64,000 nucleotides of DNA from Scytalidium lignicola (taxonomy: Eukaryota; Ascomycota; Leotiomycetes): NCBI GenBank assembly GCA_002812745.2, contig NCSJ02000016.1, positions 124,001-188,000 on the forward strand. The letters run 5' to 3'. A program made the position numbers and the translations under genes. Positions 22,729 through 33,665 of this stretch are shown here, piece by piece (the first letter of the stretch is position 1; the number at the start of each line of letters is the position of its first letter). The notes under the pieces were generated by a model. It was not told where the DNA came from and did no database searches. It worked only from the letters and a program-made list of their open reading frames with translations.

Positions 22729-24447
22729 ATGGCTGCGATGCATTCAGCCGACTACATTCTCGATTCATATCTCGATGAGATTGACTTTGTTGATTCTGAG
22801 AGTCCATTAGATTTTGTAGATGTGTGGAATTTTGAGGTAATTTTCCTATTTTCCATTGAGATGTAAGATTACCAATTGTGTATAATTGTAGAATGACGAA
22901 AATCCGATAGTGCACTTAGGTGCTTTACCAGAAGCAGATGTCACTCAATGGTTCCGGAAGGTAAAGCTATGCCAGAAAATAGATACCGTACTCTGGTTTG
23001 CTGATACGTTGGTGCCTTAGAGCTGGCCAAGATCGACCGGAGGTCTACATCTGCTGTATGCTTCTAAGTTCCATTAGCTACTTAACTAAATTAACCAGAC
23101 CAGGATTTCTTCTAGGCTCCATGATAATAAGACGTTTGCTAAAGCGTCATTGGGAATCCGTCGCTCAACATTTGTCCAGCTTATCAAAATATTGGATCTT
23201 CCACTAGCATATATAGCAGCCGTAGCTAGACAAAGCGGCCTACAGGTAAGAGTTCAAGCAGAAAAAAGTGAACCAAATGGGCACCCTTGTATTAGTAAGT
23301 GTTAAAAGCACTGATCATATTATATTCATTCGGATCCATATTCTGATACTCTGCATATCCAGTCTATATCATTAAACCGCCTCCAGGCGCCTTTTACTTC
23401 CTGGACTGTGTGCTTTCCTATAATCCAAACAGCAATAATACATACGGGTTTTTGAGAACAAACATTTTCGGAGCTAGTGACTTCTTCTTGCGTAGGATTC
23501 AATCATCAACCGCAATAAATCACCCTCTTTTCCTAATCGCTGTGCTCTCTGAGTGGCAAGCAGAGATGATTGGAGCAAACTGCATTAGAATTGGCTCTAA
23601 GCTTGTTGAAATCGAGGCGCTGAGTGGCCATACGGCCTATAGAGATGTCAGTCCCTTTACCAACGGCCACCGATTATTTGCCCCAGTTAAAGATCCAAAC
23701 CATTATCGCCTGTTGACGTATGCTCTTACCAAAGCCAATTACCGAATAGCAATCACAGAAGTGTACATTTCGTCTTTACAAGATCTCTGCAAATCTGCTC
23801 TCAATTCATTTAAGCTCGATCTTAAAGCAGTTCCAAAGGAACGAAAAGCTTCAATGCTGCGTGACACCCACCTACTCAGACAACGCATATCATGCACTGC
23901 AAGCGTAGCATACCACGCACAGTTACAAGTACAAATGTATGGAACGAAAGTGCAGTTCCAAGTTAATGTAGTATGTTTGCTTTAAATAACACCGAATTCG
24001 TTCATGCCATTTCTAGTCTTGTTTTTATAACTCTCATTTAGGTTTACAATCTCATTGCCCAAGAAGAGAGTCACAGGAACATTGATATAGCAAACGACTC
24101 CAAACAAATAGCACTGGCGAGTCAACGAGAGAGTCTCTCAATGAGAACTATTGCCGTGTTAGGTGTCATTTTCCTTCCTGGAACCTTCACTTCTGTAAGC
24201 TCCAAGTTGCTTCTCCGCCTTCTCTTTCTTATGTTGGATTCTGGACTGACAAATCCAGGCATTCTTTGCTCTACCACTTTTTAATTGGGACGCTTCTGAG
24301 GATGAGAATGTGGTCAAAGCTCGGTTTTGGGTCTTCTGGGCTGTAACAATACCCCTCACACCGGTGGTAGTTGGAATTTGGTGGGCGTGGATGCATTGGA
24401 GCACGGAGACTCAGAATACTCAAGACTCAAGCGGCAAGAACAAGTAG
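22729..24447 (+). CDS. CorA-like Mg2+ transporter-fold membrane protein
   Basis: Seven exons join in frame: 22729-22836, 22892-22960, 23023-23055, 23099-23294, 23363-23967, 24042-24194 and 24259-24447 (1353 bp, 450 aa). The soluble N-terminal part includes SLGIRRSTFVQLIKILDLP and FYFLDCVLSYNP. The end is typical of fungal CorA-like proteins: QIALASQRESLSMRTIAVL, a first membrane segment to FLPGTFTSAFFALPLF, then a second, FWAVTIPLTPVVVGIWW, and a short polar tail. The metal-selective GMN after helix 1 is absent, as in most members of this fungal group, so true Mg2+ transport is doubtful. The third intron uses a GAG acceptor. The start is uncertain; an extra 5' exon is possible. Confidence 0.8.
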
Positions 24448-25865
24448 AAGTAAAGCTCACCAATAGACTTGACATTTCAAAGCACTTTGAGGCTATTAAA
24501 AACTTAATATAGCTTCGTGGCTATATATCAAGTCGTTGAAATGGGCGCCTATCTTACTACGCTGAGGGTGGCCAACTAGTCAGCGGACTGGACAAGTACA
24601 GACGACTCACACAGGGGTGTCTATATATTACCATAAGTATCAAAGTGCAATTTTTCCCTTCTTAATATTTTTCCCCAAAGAGTATAGAGTAATTCGTATT
24701 TAGGATTTTCACTTGTTAACTAAGTACTAAAATTGAAAAACTATAGTATTAGAACACTAAAAACAGATATAAGTTTAGCTCATTCANTTTTTTATGTATA
24801 TATAATTTATTTTCAAATTATATCTTAACTCTTGTAGGATCTGCTAAGGTGAAACTTGTCGACTTCGTTCGTTTCAGGGTTAACATGATCTGCTTGTATC
24901 CAGATCGACATGCAATATATTCACAAAACCAATATAAGTTTATTGCCTCTTCCTTCTATATCCACTTGATATTTTTATATCCTGATTAATATTGAATAAA
25001 ATACTTTAAAAACTTCGAGGTTTGGATCTCGGTTTTCTGAAGAGTTTCGTTTTTATGATAATAGAGTTTACTCCCATGCATACGAGAAAGTTTCAAAAAG
25101 ACAAGGGCAAATGGTATACAATAAGGTGAAGATGGCTATTCTAATAACTGCTCTTCTAGCTTTTCTTGTCTTCAAGGATAAATAAGCGGATCTGAATGTT
25201 GGTCAAGTCAAGGAGTGATATTGAAACACCATAGTGAGTTCTTATATTCAGAATATCAAATATTATACTTAGTGGTTAATTAAAAGTAAATACGCTGAGA
25301 GATCCATGTTTAACTGCAATGGGAAAAAGATCCGAAGAGATGAAGTTCTATCACATATAAAGTTGTATTTCCTTATATAAAATAACTGTATTTCTAGACG
25401 ACACTATAGCTACTTCAAGACTAAGAGTTAAGGTTTATTGTGTAACAACTTCTTATTCGGCAAACCAAGTAAGTCATTCAATCTTGCTCGACAAGAAATT
25501 ACCTGAAACTGAAACGAAGCCTTCAGGTACTAGGCACTTTGTGCAACTGCCTAGCCTTGTTGTACCTTGATATTCTGCTGTTTCCAAAGAACTCTCTTAT
25601 AGCTTTTATTATCTGAGTACTGCGGCCTTCCTCCCCCAGGTTCAGTGGCCAGCCGGCGCTTTTCAACGTATTACGGTACTGCATTCCTTTTGATCTTCAG
25701 CCAGCCACAATCTGCCTTTCCTTTAGCAGAGGTTTAGGCAGATGTTACAGCCTCGCTATTTGAAAAACTCATTCCTACGACTCTTTTCTTGATCCAGGAA
25801 TTATTTTTATTTATTTACATTCAACTACAATTTGTTCTTTGATCGATTCAGGTTTAAATAGCAAT
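24448..25865. other. AT-rich intergenic region
   Basis: No gene recognised; an AT-rich core at about 24640-24830 with an N at 24787. Pyrimidine-rich sequence precedes the next start. Confidence 0.4.
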
Positions 25866-28422
25866 ATGTCATTTGGATTCAGTGTTGGCGACTTTATAGC
25901 AGCCGGTGACCTTGCCTACCGAGTCTGGTTCCAGTGCCAGGCTGCATCGGAGGACTACAATGAACTTGGTGAACTGTGCCATGAGATCAACATCGCAGTT
26001 GGTACTTGTCAGCCATTAGACCCGCACTCAGTGTTGCGACGCCAATCAATAGAAACAATCACTCGGCTTTCAGCGAATTGTCATATCACACTGAAACGCC
26101 TGGAAGCCATTCTTCATGACCATCAAGACATGAGAGGGCTCCATGGCCTTGGCCGGAAACTTGGCTTTGTTATGTCCAAGAAGGAGATTGAAAATATCAA
26201 ATCACGATTACAACTGCACCTTTCGACTATCAACACATTTCTCAACAATGTACAAGTAGACACTTTAAATCTGACGGTCAGGTTGCTTTTCAAAGGGTTC
26301 CAAAACCAGCTTGGCAACCCAACTGAAGAGGACATTCGAGCCATTATTAATAGCCCGGATAAATTAAACGATCTTTTTAAGGAAGTTCAATCAGACAATA
26401 AAACACTGAATACCGGCTTGGACGAGGATAAGGATGCAATCCGACAGAAACTCGAGGAAGCTATGAAAACTGGGCGAGATGATGGCCATGACACTTCAGA
26501 GCAGAGAGAAATACCTAGCCCAGTAACCACAGCAGATTTTAATAGCCCTAGAGACTCGGCCGTTATGCCTGCAAAGCCAAAGTCATCAAGATATGATCCT
26601 TACTCTATCAATTGGTACCGAATGGGAGGTTCTGAATTCCTGATCCCAATCCGAAATAACATTCCGAATTTCATCTTGCCAATAGAGAGTGCGGTAATGA
26701 CATACAGTAAAAACGAACAGTGGCTCTCAAGGCTCCCAGAAGGATGGTCAATTATCCGAACCGTGATTATGAGAGACGGGAAGAAACAGGAAGCAATTTA
26801 CTATGTTTATAATAACTTTTCGGCATAAGCTGAGAATCATCCACAAGCCAGCCGTGCATACTTTCTCAAAGATCCGTTTAATTTTGACGGAATGAAGCTA
26901 GATCGGAGACTTAGTATGAATGTGCCCGTCGAAATAGGCGGGAGGGTTGTTTTGATAAAGAGCCCCCCACAGATGGCGCGGTTTGAGCGGACACTTGCAG
27001 CAGCACCTGGCTATGTTCCAGTACTTAAAGGTTGCTTGGGGTGATTTTATGCCTAATTAGTGCAACATCTGACGAGTGCGCTAACGAATATATAGTTTTC
27101 ATCATAACGGTTTTCCATTTGATCTGGATGATGACCTCTCTGGGCTATTGGCTTCTAAGTTAATAGGATCGAAAGGTCACATAGCAACCCTGACGAATGA
27201 AGACATTGACGCTAGCCTACCCGAGAACTGGACTTGGTTTGAGATTACTGACGAACTTGGAATCACTCGTCAGGTCTACCAAGATACAGTAACTGAAGAG
27301 GAGAGTACCGTCCATCCAGCACGATTCTTGTGCCAAGGAGATAGTCCTACCTCTCACGTTCTACCTCCTGGATGGCAGAGACGTCTAGATTCATGAGGTA
27401 ACCTTTACTTCGTCGATCACCACACTCACTGTGCCGTGCGCGAAGATCCTCGTTACAACATGAAGATTGACCATAATACGGGCCTGCCACTAGGTTGGCA
27501 TGAAATAAGAGATCACAATGAAGACCAATTTTTCTATAAAAGCATTGGACGGATGATTTTTGGCACCTATGAGCCAGCAGCGATGAACAGCAAGTCACAG
27601 GCTGGTAAGCTTCCCCTGAGTCGACTACCACAGGAGGGAGAAGACCCAAATCCACTAGTAAAATTCAGTTCTCCATTGGCGCTTCAACAACATGAGTATC
27701 GAATGAAAGTGAATGCAGAAGCAGCTAAATTAGCTGCTTCAATGATCATTCCTTCGATGACGGAGGACGATAAGCAGAGATATACTGATGGTTTTACGAG
27801 CATCCCGAAAGAAGACCCATTGCATATCAATATGGCAGAAGCTTATGCGCACTGCAAAGAATTCGATATTCCACCTACAACTCTTTTTAAGATTCTCAGC
27901 CGCACTGACAGTAACAAAGATAGCAAATGGAACGTTGACGAATACGCTAATGCTCTGCATGAAATGAAGTTTGAGCTCAAAAGACACTTGAAACAGCGCG
28001 CTGCGACCTAGGACCGCAGAAGACATTCAAAGATACTCTGAAATGTTCTACAGTGGAAAAAGCCCCGACAGTCAGACTATGACGGAAGAAGAGGTTATGG
28101 CGGTTTGCAAGGACGTCGATATTTCTGATGAGTTGGTCCGGAAACTTTTCTACAAGATGGATGAAAACAAAGATATGAGATGGAATGTCGACGAGCTTAT
28201 CCGTGCTATTCATCGAGTTATGGACGAAGTAGAAAAAAAAGAAGGTATACGTATTACAAACACTAGCTTTCCAACCCTGCAATTGCCATGTAAAAGACAA
28301 TTACAACTGACTGAAATATAGAATTTCGAAAGCTAGTCCCCAAAAAACCAGTTATTTCAACCCCAGCTATCACTTCAGAGTCACCCAGTCCTAGCATCTC
28401 ACCAGAAGTGGCTTCTATATAG
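25866..28422 (+). pseudogene. Broken multidomain protein: fungal N-terminal domain, WW-like repeats, EF-hands
   Basis: From ATG 25866 the frame encodes a STAND/NACHT-type fungal N-terminal domain (SFGFSVGDFIAAGDLAYRVW onward), then a WW-like segment LPEGWSIIRTV. An in-frame TAA at 26826 interrupts YVYNNFSA-AENHP. Coding then resumes, crosses a clean intron (27041-27095) that rebuilds KGCLGFHHNG, passes a second WW-like unit (LPENWTWFEI), and meets TGA in LPPGWQRRLDS-stop-GNLYFVDH, exactly where a WW tryptophan is expected. A fourth WW-like unit (LPLGWHEI) and EF-hand DSNKDSKWNVDE follow. After a stop near 28011 and a frame change, EF-hand DENKDMRWNVDE resumes, with a last intron and the end at 28422. 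Two nonsense changes and one frameshift make this a recent pseudogene, barring recoding. Confidence 0.8.
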
Positions 28423-29556
28423 TAATTTTGAAGATATTCAAGAGTTTTAGAACGAACCCTCTGGTTAGTACCAAAGCCACGTTATAGGTTTAGGGGGCTG
28501 GAGGACAATAGGGATAATGAATTCTAAGACTCGAGTGTTGTGAACAATGGTATGTATTGGTGTGTTACTTTAGGTTGAACGAGAGGTTTCTGTATCTTTT
28601 CGATTTCCTTTGTATGAGGAGGCTGCCATTTTGACTCAAAACATAAGTTAAAACAGAGCTCCTTATTTAACCATAACTTTTCACTGATAAGCAATGCGGG
28701 AAAATGCTAAAAAGGCGTTTACCGGCGGATGTGAAATATCGTAAAGTTGCAAGNAAAAAGAAGCTGGCTAAAGTGAGCAAACAGTTTGAGCAATTTAAAG
28801 CCTAAAAAGAGAAAGCAGAAAAAGAATAATTTCAAACGTGCATTGGTCTTGGGTTGATCAGGATCCTGTCGAGGAGCAGGCGCCTCAGAGATGTCCTTGC
28901 GTGTCGATGATGCGGTGCGGACTAGCTGGCCACAGCAGCGGTAATTGGGACCCCAGCTCATTGGTTCGGGTTGTAGCCCAACCTTTTGGATTCAGGGTCG
29001 TTATCCCATCGTCAGCACATAACTACAGTAATAACCGCGTTAGCCCATCGACTGCTGTTACAGTACTTACAATGTGGGTGGGAGGAAGTGAGCATGCAAG
29101 CCAAGCCACCACGAACCACCGTCATGCCAGTTCGCTCGGTACCTTGCAGAGTAGTGACCCGATTGTCACAGTCACAGTCACAGTCACAGTGCGTGCTGTG
29201 CGAAGGGGACGGGGAGTCGGGAAGACAAAACATTCGCCAGGCTTCGGAGTCCTGGTCGATCAAAATGCTACTCTGTCCTGGGATCCTCGTCTTGATATGA
29301 GGTTATCCAGCTATCCGCGCACGATCCTTCCCAGCCTCGTCTCTGAAACATCCCAATCTAGAAGGTCCCAAGTTGCCGTGGCTGTGATTCTGCGTGTGAC
29401 ATGCATTAGGACGGCCTTCCAACACGGGCGCTCAGGTCAACTGCTGTACGTTGTAATTACATGCTCACCTAAGAGTCCAATACCCAGCCCCGATCCAGGT
29501 TGAACAGCGTTTCTTTATAACCACATCTTTGTACAAAATACCGTGATCCGCAGAAA
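28423..29556. other. Intergenic region with a hexanucleotide microsatellite
   Basis: No gene supported. It contains a GTCACA repeat at 29165-29190 and an N at 28754. A long open frame (28838-29503) runs through the microsatellite and lacks any motif. Confidence 0.4.
29165..29190. repeat. (GTCACA)n microsatellite, about four copies
   Basis: Four tandem GTCACA units, visible directly, about 370 bp upstream of the GIY-YIG gene. Confidence 0.8.
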
Positions 29557-31173
29557 ATGGCGACGCAGACTTCATCCGCGTCCTCGGCGTTAGATGAGAT
29601 CCGGGCTTTGCTGATTACCAAGTGCGAAGACCCATTCGACCTGGATGCGTATAGTTGTATCGGCATAGCAGGAAAGAAGTCCAGACCACGACTGTGCGGG
29701 AACCCTCGAGGACTCCAGAGACGAGCCGATGCTAAGTACTTCAAGGTCTATTTTAGTGAGCTGAAAGAATACACCCGAGATGATACTTTCTACAACGACA
29801 CAAAAACTTTTCTATCAGCCCTTTATTGTTCTAAGCATTTGGAGCAGGTGATGGGGAACTTTAAGTTCTGGAAGCAAGGGCTTTCCCCCATAACCTTACA
29901 GGAGGTGGTGGAACCAAGGCCGGCCTCGTCATCGGATAAAGCATCGACTTCTGTCATACAGTCTATCGAGGCTTGTCCGGAGAAGCCGGACTGTCTGCCA
30001 CCAAGAGATGACCAAGTTAAGGAACCAACCAAAGAATCAACCAAGGAAACTGATGACACAGACGACTCCAGCATTCTGACGATGTCTTCAACTGAGACAT
30101 CGACCGTTTCTTCCCCGGAAGATTCTACTATCTACTCCTCGGTGACAACTCCTGACAGCACTTTCCACGAGCTGGACGATAGCTTGGACAATGTCTACCA
30201 GGAACGTGAAGACAGCCCCGTACTTGACCCCGAGCTTGAGAGCGTCCTAGAAGAGTTGAAGAAAAACTCCCCCCGTGATATGTTGGAAGAAGTGAATAGA
30301 GAGTGCAACTTAATAAGGCGAAGGAGCCGCATTATACACCACGTTGATAAGAAGTTCAGCACAAATGACCGCAAGGAAGGACTCGTGTATGCCCTCTTTC
30401 ATGAGAATGGCAACGTCAAAGTTGGCTGGACAACTGAACAGACGGTTGAGCAGAGACTACAACATCCGCATAACTGCTATGCATCTGGTACAAAGGTCTA
30501 TTATCAGAGTCCGGAGCGATTTGTTGGCGCATATCGAGTGGAGACCCTGGTGAAGGCCGATTTAAGGGACATGAGAGTGGTAGGGGCATGCGACCGTTGT
30601 GGGCGCAATCATACTGAATGGTTCAAAGCCGACAAAGACAACGTCATTAAATCGATCGAGGACTGGACAGCCTTCGTCCGCGGGGTTTATGATATCGATG
30701 GTGGTCTGAATGAGGTGGGGCAAAAGACCATGGAGGTAATATGCCCGGCCCGCTCCGCTGCTGTCGTGGAAGCTTATAAGCAAGCATTGGCGCAACATTC
30801 GATACCAGAGGTGAGGGAAGCTTCACCCGATGCTGTGATTCTCTCTCCCGAAGACAAAAAGATCCAAGATGTTGAGTCACCCGGAAAAGAGACCATTGAC
30901 CATCCATCGAATAAAAGTGAGGCAAGCTCGGATGTCAAGCCGAGGTCCAATTTGGCCAAAATTAGGTCAAAGACGATGGATAAATTTAAAAGGTTTCAAG
31001 CATACCTATTCGACAGGGTTCACACTCTCTCGGGGAAAATTAATTCTGGGGAGATACCCAAAGTTGCTCGGGGCGCTGTAGGGCGTATCTTTGACCTTGA
31101 TGTTGAAGTTTTCACTTCTGCCGAAGAGGGAACAAAGAAAGCTGGGATAAAATTTATATTTCGGCGATCGTAG
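29557..31173 (+). CDS. GIY-YIG nuclease superfamily protein (T5orf172 / DUF1766 domain)
   Basis: Single-exon 538-aa protein. An N-terminal module of about 110 residues (CIGIAGKKSRPRLCGNP, FLSALYCSKHLEQV) is followed by a Ser/Thr/Glu-rich disordered linker. The T5orf172-type GIY-YIG domain spans about 275-375: GLVYALF, NVKVGWTT, then VEQRLQHPHNC, RVETLVKADLRD, and CDRCGRNHTEWF. The GIY and YIG tripeptides are replaced by LVY and VGW; the arginine (QRL), the glutamate of RVE and the CxxC/HxEW signature are kept. A basic C-terminal tail follows. Related fungal proteins are common and multicopy; they may act on DNA, but the biological role is unknown. Confidence 0.85.
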   Translation: MATQTSSASSALDEIRALLITKCEDPFDLDAYSCIGIAGKKSRPRLCGNPRGLQRRADAKYFKVYFSELKEYTRDDTFYNDTKTFLSALYCSKHLEQVMGNFKFWKQGLSPITLQEVVEPRPASSSDKASTSVIQSIEACPEKPDCLPPRDDQVKEPTKESTKETDDTDDSSILTMSSTETSTVSSPEDSTIYSSVTTPDSTFHELDDSLDNVYQEREDSPVLDPELESVLEELKKNSPRDMLEEVNRECNLIRRRSRIIHHVDKKFSTNDRKEGLVYALFHENGNVKVGWTTEQTVEQRLQHPHNCYASGTKVYYQSPERFVGAYRVETLVKADLRDMRVVGACDRCGRNHTEWFKADKDNVIKSIEDWTAFVRGVYDIDGGLNEVGQKTMEVICPARSAAVVEAYKQALAQHSIPEVREASPDAVILSPEDKKIQDVESPGKETIDHPSNKSEASSDVKPRSNLAKIRSKTMDKFKRFQAYLFDRVHTLSGKINSGEIPKVARGAVGRIFDLDVEVFTSAEEGTKKAGIKFIFRRS

Positions 31174-32199
31174 GGTCTAATGCTTAGTCCCCGGAAAAGG
31201 GTCGATGAATGCAAGAGTAAGTTAGAAGGCACTTGTCCGAGTTCCATCCCTATAGAATCATATAGATGGAGCTATGAAAACGTGCCACAGGAATCTTTAT
31301 TTGTCTTCTTTTTCTATGAATGTTCAAATGCTTAAACTCCTGTATGTTGCTATCCTGTTATAGTTTTCAAATAACTTTGCTCAATGTTTTGTTCTCTTTA
31401 CAGTTATGAGTTTGATTCTACTTCTGTACTCGGCACTTGAACGTCTTTACGGTTAATTACCAATGTTGATACAGTGGGTATGAAAGAGTATGAGGCTTAC
31501 ATCTTTACCAATATATTGACTTTAGAATAAACTGTCAATTTAAAAATTTAATATCTAATTAATCACGGATGGGAGGTTTGTGTAAGATTTCAAATTTTTT
31601 GTTGCTGTAATTTTGTAATAGGGCAGCAAGGGAATGAAGGTTACGGATTTATAGCTGATGATCTTCGGGTAGCATTTTGCCTTTCGTAACCATGATTCCT
31701 TTCTCTATCGAATTATCCGGTGCACATATGGATTCAATTCAATTCTTCATCCGTACATATGTGAATATGGTGGAGTGCAGACTGTTGCCTTCCTGGTCAT
31801 GAAAGGTTTGGACTAGCGTCCTGTTTCGGTGTAGCAGCTAGTTACGCTACAACCTGAGCATCATCACCTCAATCTACAACACGACTCTATTTCTAAACTT
31901 TTTCATATGCACAGCAGCTTCTCGTGTTCGCAATATGTAACAGTTCCTCCTTTGTATTAGTCTCGAATGTCTTTAGAGAGTAAAGATTGATTCATCTATT
32001 TTGCTGCGTGGGAGCGTGCGGATGCTGTAGTTGGGGACTTGAGAAGGATGCTTGGGAGGGGTGGGAAGTTGTTTGGATTGATGTGTTGAGAGAAGGAATA
32101 GGTACGGCTCTTGATTAGGAAGTGGAGTCAAATAATAGACTTCATTAAGAATTATGCAAATCCATAACAACCAGCTCAGGATTGCGAGTCAGCATAATC
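31174..32199. other. Intergenic region
   Basis: No gene recognised; moderately AT-rich. Confidence 0.4.
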
Positions 32200-32520
32200 A
32201 TGGCCGATTTAAATATAGCCGCCGCCGCGCCAGTTCTTCATCTTGACGAGGTCACTGGAGAGCGTGTCTCCAGGCTCTGTCAGAAGGAAGCCGAGAAGGC
32301 GGCCAAATTGGCTTCAAGACCTGCCCCTGCCGCTGCTGATGGGCCCAAGAAGTCTAATACCGAGAATGAGGAGAAGAATTTGAATCATAATGTTTGTTTT
32401 CCCGATTTAAATACAGGCAGAGTGGCACCTGATCTTGAACAACAATATTTTTGAGATCCGTTCGCAACATTACCAAACTTCGCGACTCCACTGAGTATTT
32501 TTCCTACGGTGGGATTCAGT
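32200..32520 (+). pseudogene. Frameshifted 5' fragment of a lysyl-tRNA synthetase gene
   Basis: Starts MADLNIAAAAPVLHLDEVTGERVS, matching the N-terminus of cytosolic fungal LysRS (…LHLDEVTGEMVSKSELKKR), then a shortened Lys/Ala-rich helix and KKSN. After QQYF the frame slips by one T, giving EIR. A second extra T leads to RNITKLRDSTEYFSYGGIQW, the counterpart of the conserved RSRxIxxLRxSxxPNPYPHKF that precedes the anticodon-binding domain. Homology ends soon after; there is no catalytic domain. This is a truncated duplicate with two +1 frameshifts in or near T-runs, not a working synthetase. Sequence at 32530-32650 (IDLDMLLKLRVLSFVEQQGK) may be another fragment that I do not recognise. Confidence 0.7.
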
Positions 32521-32663
32521 GGATAGGTAGCTTATCGGGTAGATCCGGAATCCATGAAAGAGTGTCTTGCGATTGATCTGGATATGCTGTTAAAATTGAG
32601 AGTCTTGTCCTTTGTCGAACAGCAAGGCAAAAATCTGACATGGCACAAAGGTACTTTCAAGAT

Positions 32664-32687
32664 TATATATATATATATATATATATA
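32664..32687. repeat. (AT)n microsatellite
   Basis: About 12 AT units immediately downstream of the decayed synthetase fragment. Confidence 0.9.
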
Positions 32688-33665
32688 GTAGTAGCCGTAG
32701 TAGCTGCAATAGGCTTCCCTCCCTTCTATTCTACCGAACCTAACTTCTGATTGGTCGGTTGCTCAGTACACTCCATGGCCATACAGCTTGATCACCTACC
32801 ATGTCGCTACCGTACGTAGCCAACCGTACAACCCGATAGTTCTCCCACAATATATTATTAAAAAATAAATAAATTAGTTTGATTATAATTATATTAAGTT
32901 ATAATAGTTTAAATTCTAATGGTTATAATAATAAAAGTATAAGAGGAGAGTAAAAAGTAAGATAAATATATATAAATGTACTACACTGCCACTTTAAAGT
33001 GGTTTACAGATGGGTTAAACCAATTATCAACTGTAAAACTGATGAATAGTCCAGTCAGTTAATCAACAGTTTAAGCAATTGATAAACAGGCATAGTTGAT
33101 AGGTANGCTGGAACACATATAATACTTAAAATTTTATATATATTTGAAAATAAACTATACGATATTATGAATATTAAAATCTGAAGCAATATACAAAAAT
33201 GAAAGTGCAAATAATTCATAAAAATTAAGCAAAACTATAGTTTTTAAGTGATGGTTTACGTATGAACTAGGCCATACAAAAACCACTCAGTTGGCCAACG
33301 GGCGAGGTTGGCGTATGGGCTGGAACATAATTAATTTAGTGACCCAGAATTAATATTATTTAAATTAAATTAAAGAATCACCAAATATCAAGAAACTAAT
33401 TCTGAACCCTCCTTGTGGATTCACATATCAACGTTTTCTGTATAGTCCACAAAATCTTAATCTGACTAATGGTCATCTTCGTACAAATTTGTTGTGTACA
33501 CACATAACAAGACGAATAATCCTAGTCCTATTATGCTGGTACTAGGCTCATATTGATATCTTGCAACAATTACAAAGAAGTGATGTTATGATGAAAGTCG
33601 TTTCGGGGCGTAGCGGATGATCCAGTGAGTTTAAGATATGAATGTATTTCGGATAACCAACCGAC
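32688..33665. other. AT-rich, possibly repeat-derived region
   Basis: Very AT-rich at 32850-33260. The short motif GCTGGAACA(C/T)A occurs twice (about 33107 and 33321), each time after similar TTGATAGGT/GGCGTATGG-type sequence, as in a degraded repeat. An N lies at 33106. No transposase frame survives. Confidence 0.35.

Noticed and set aside
28838..29503. 221-codon open frame on the plus strand
   Set aside because: It runs through the GTCACA microsatellite, has no motif, and overlaps equally open frames on both strands.
32688..33400. Possible intact transposon in AT-rich DNA
   Set aside because: Only short similar words repeat; no terminal repeats, target-site duplication or transposase frame could be shown by eye.
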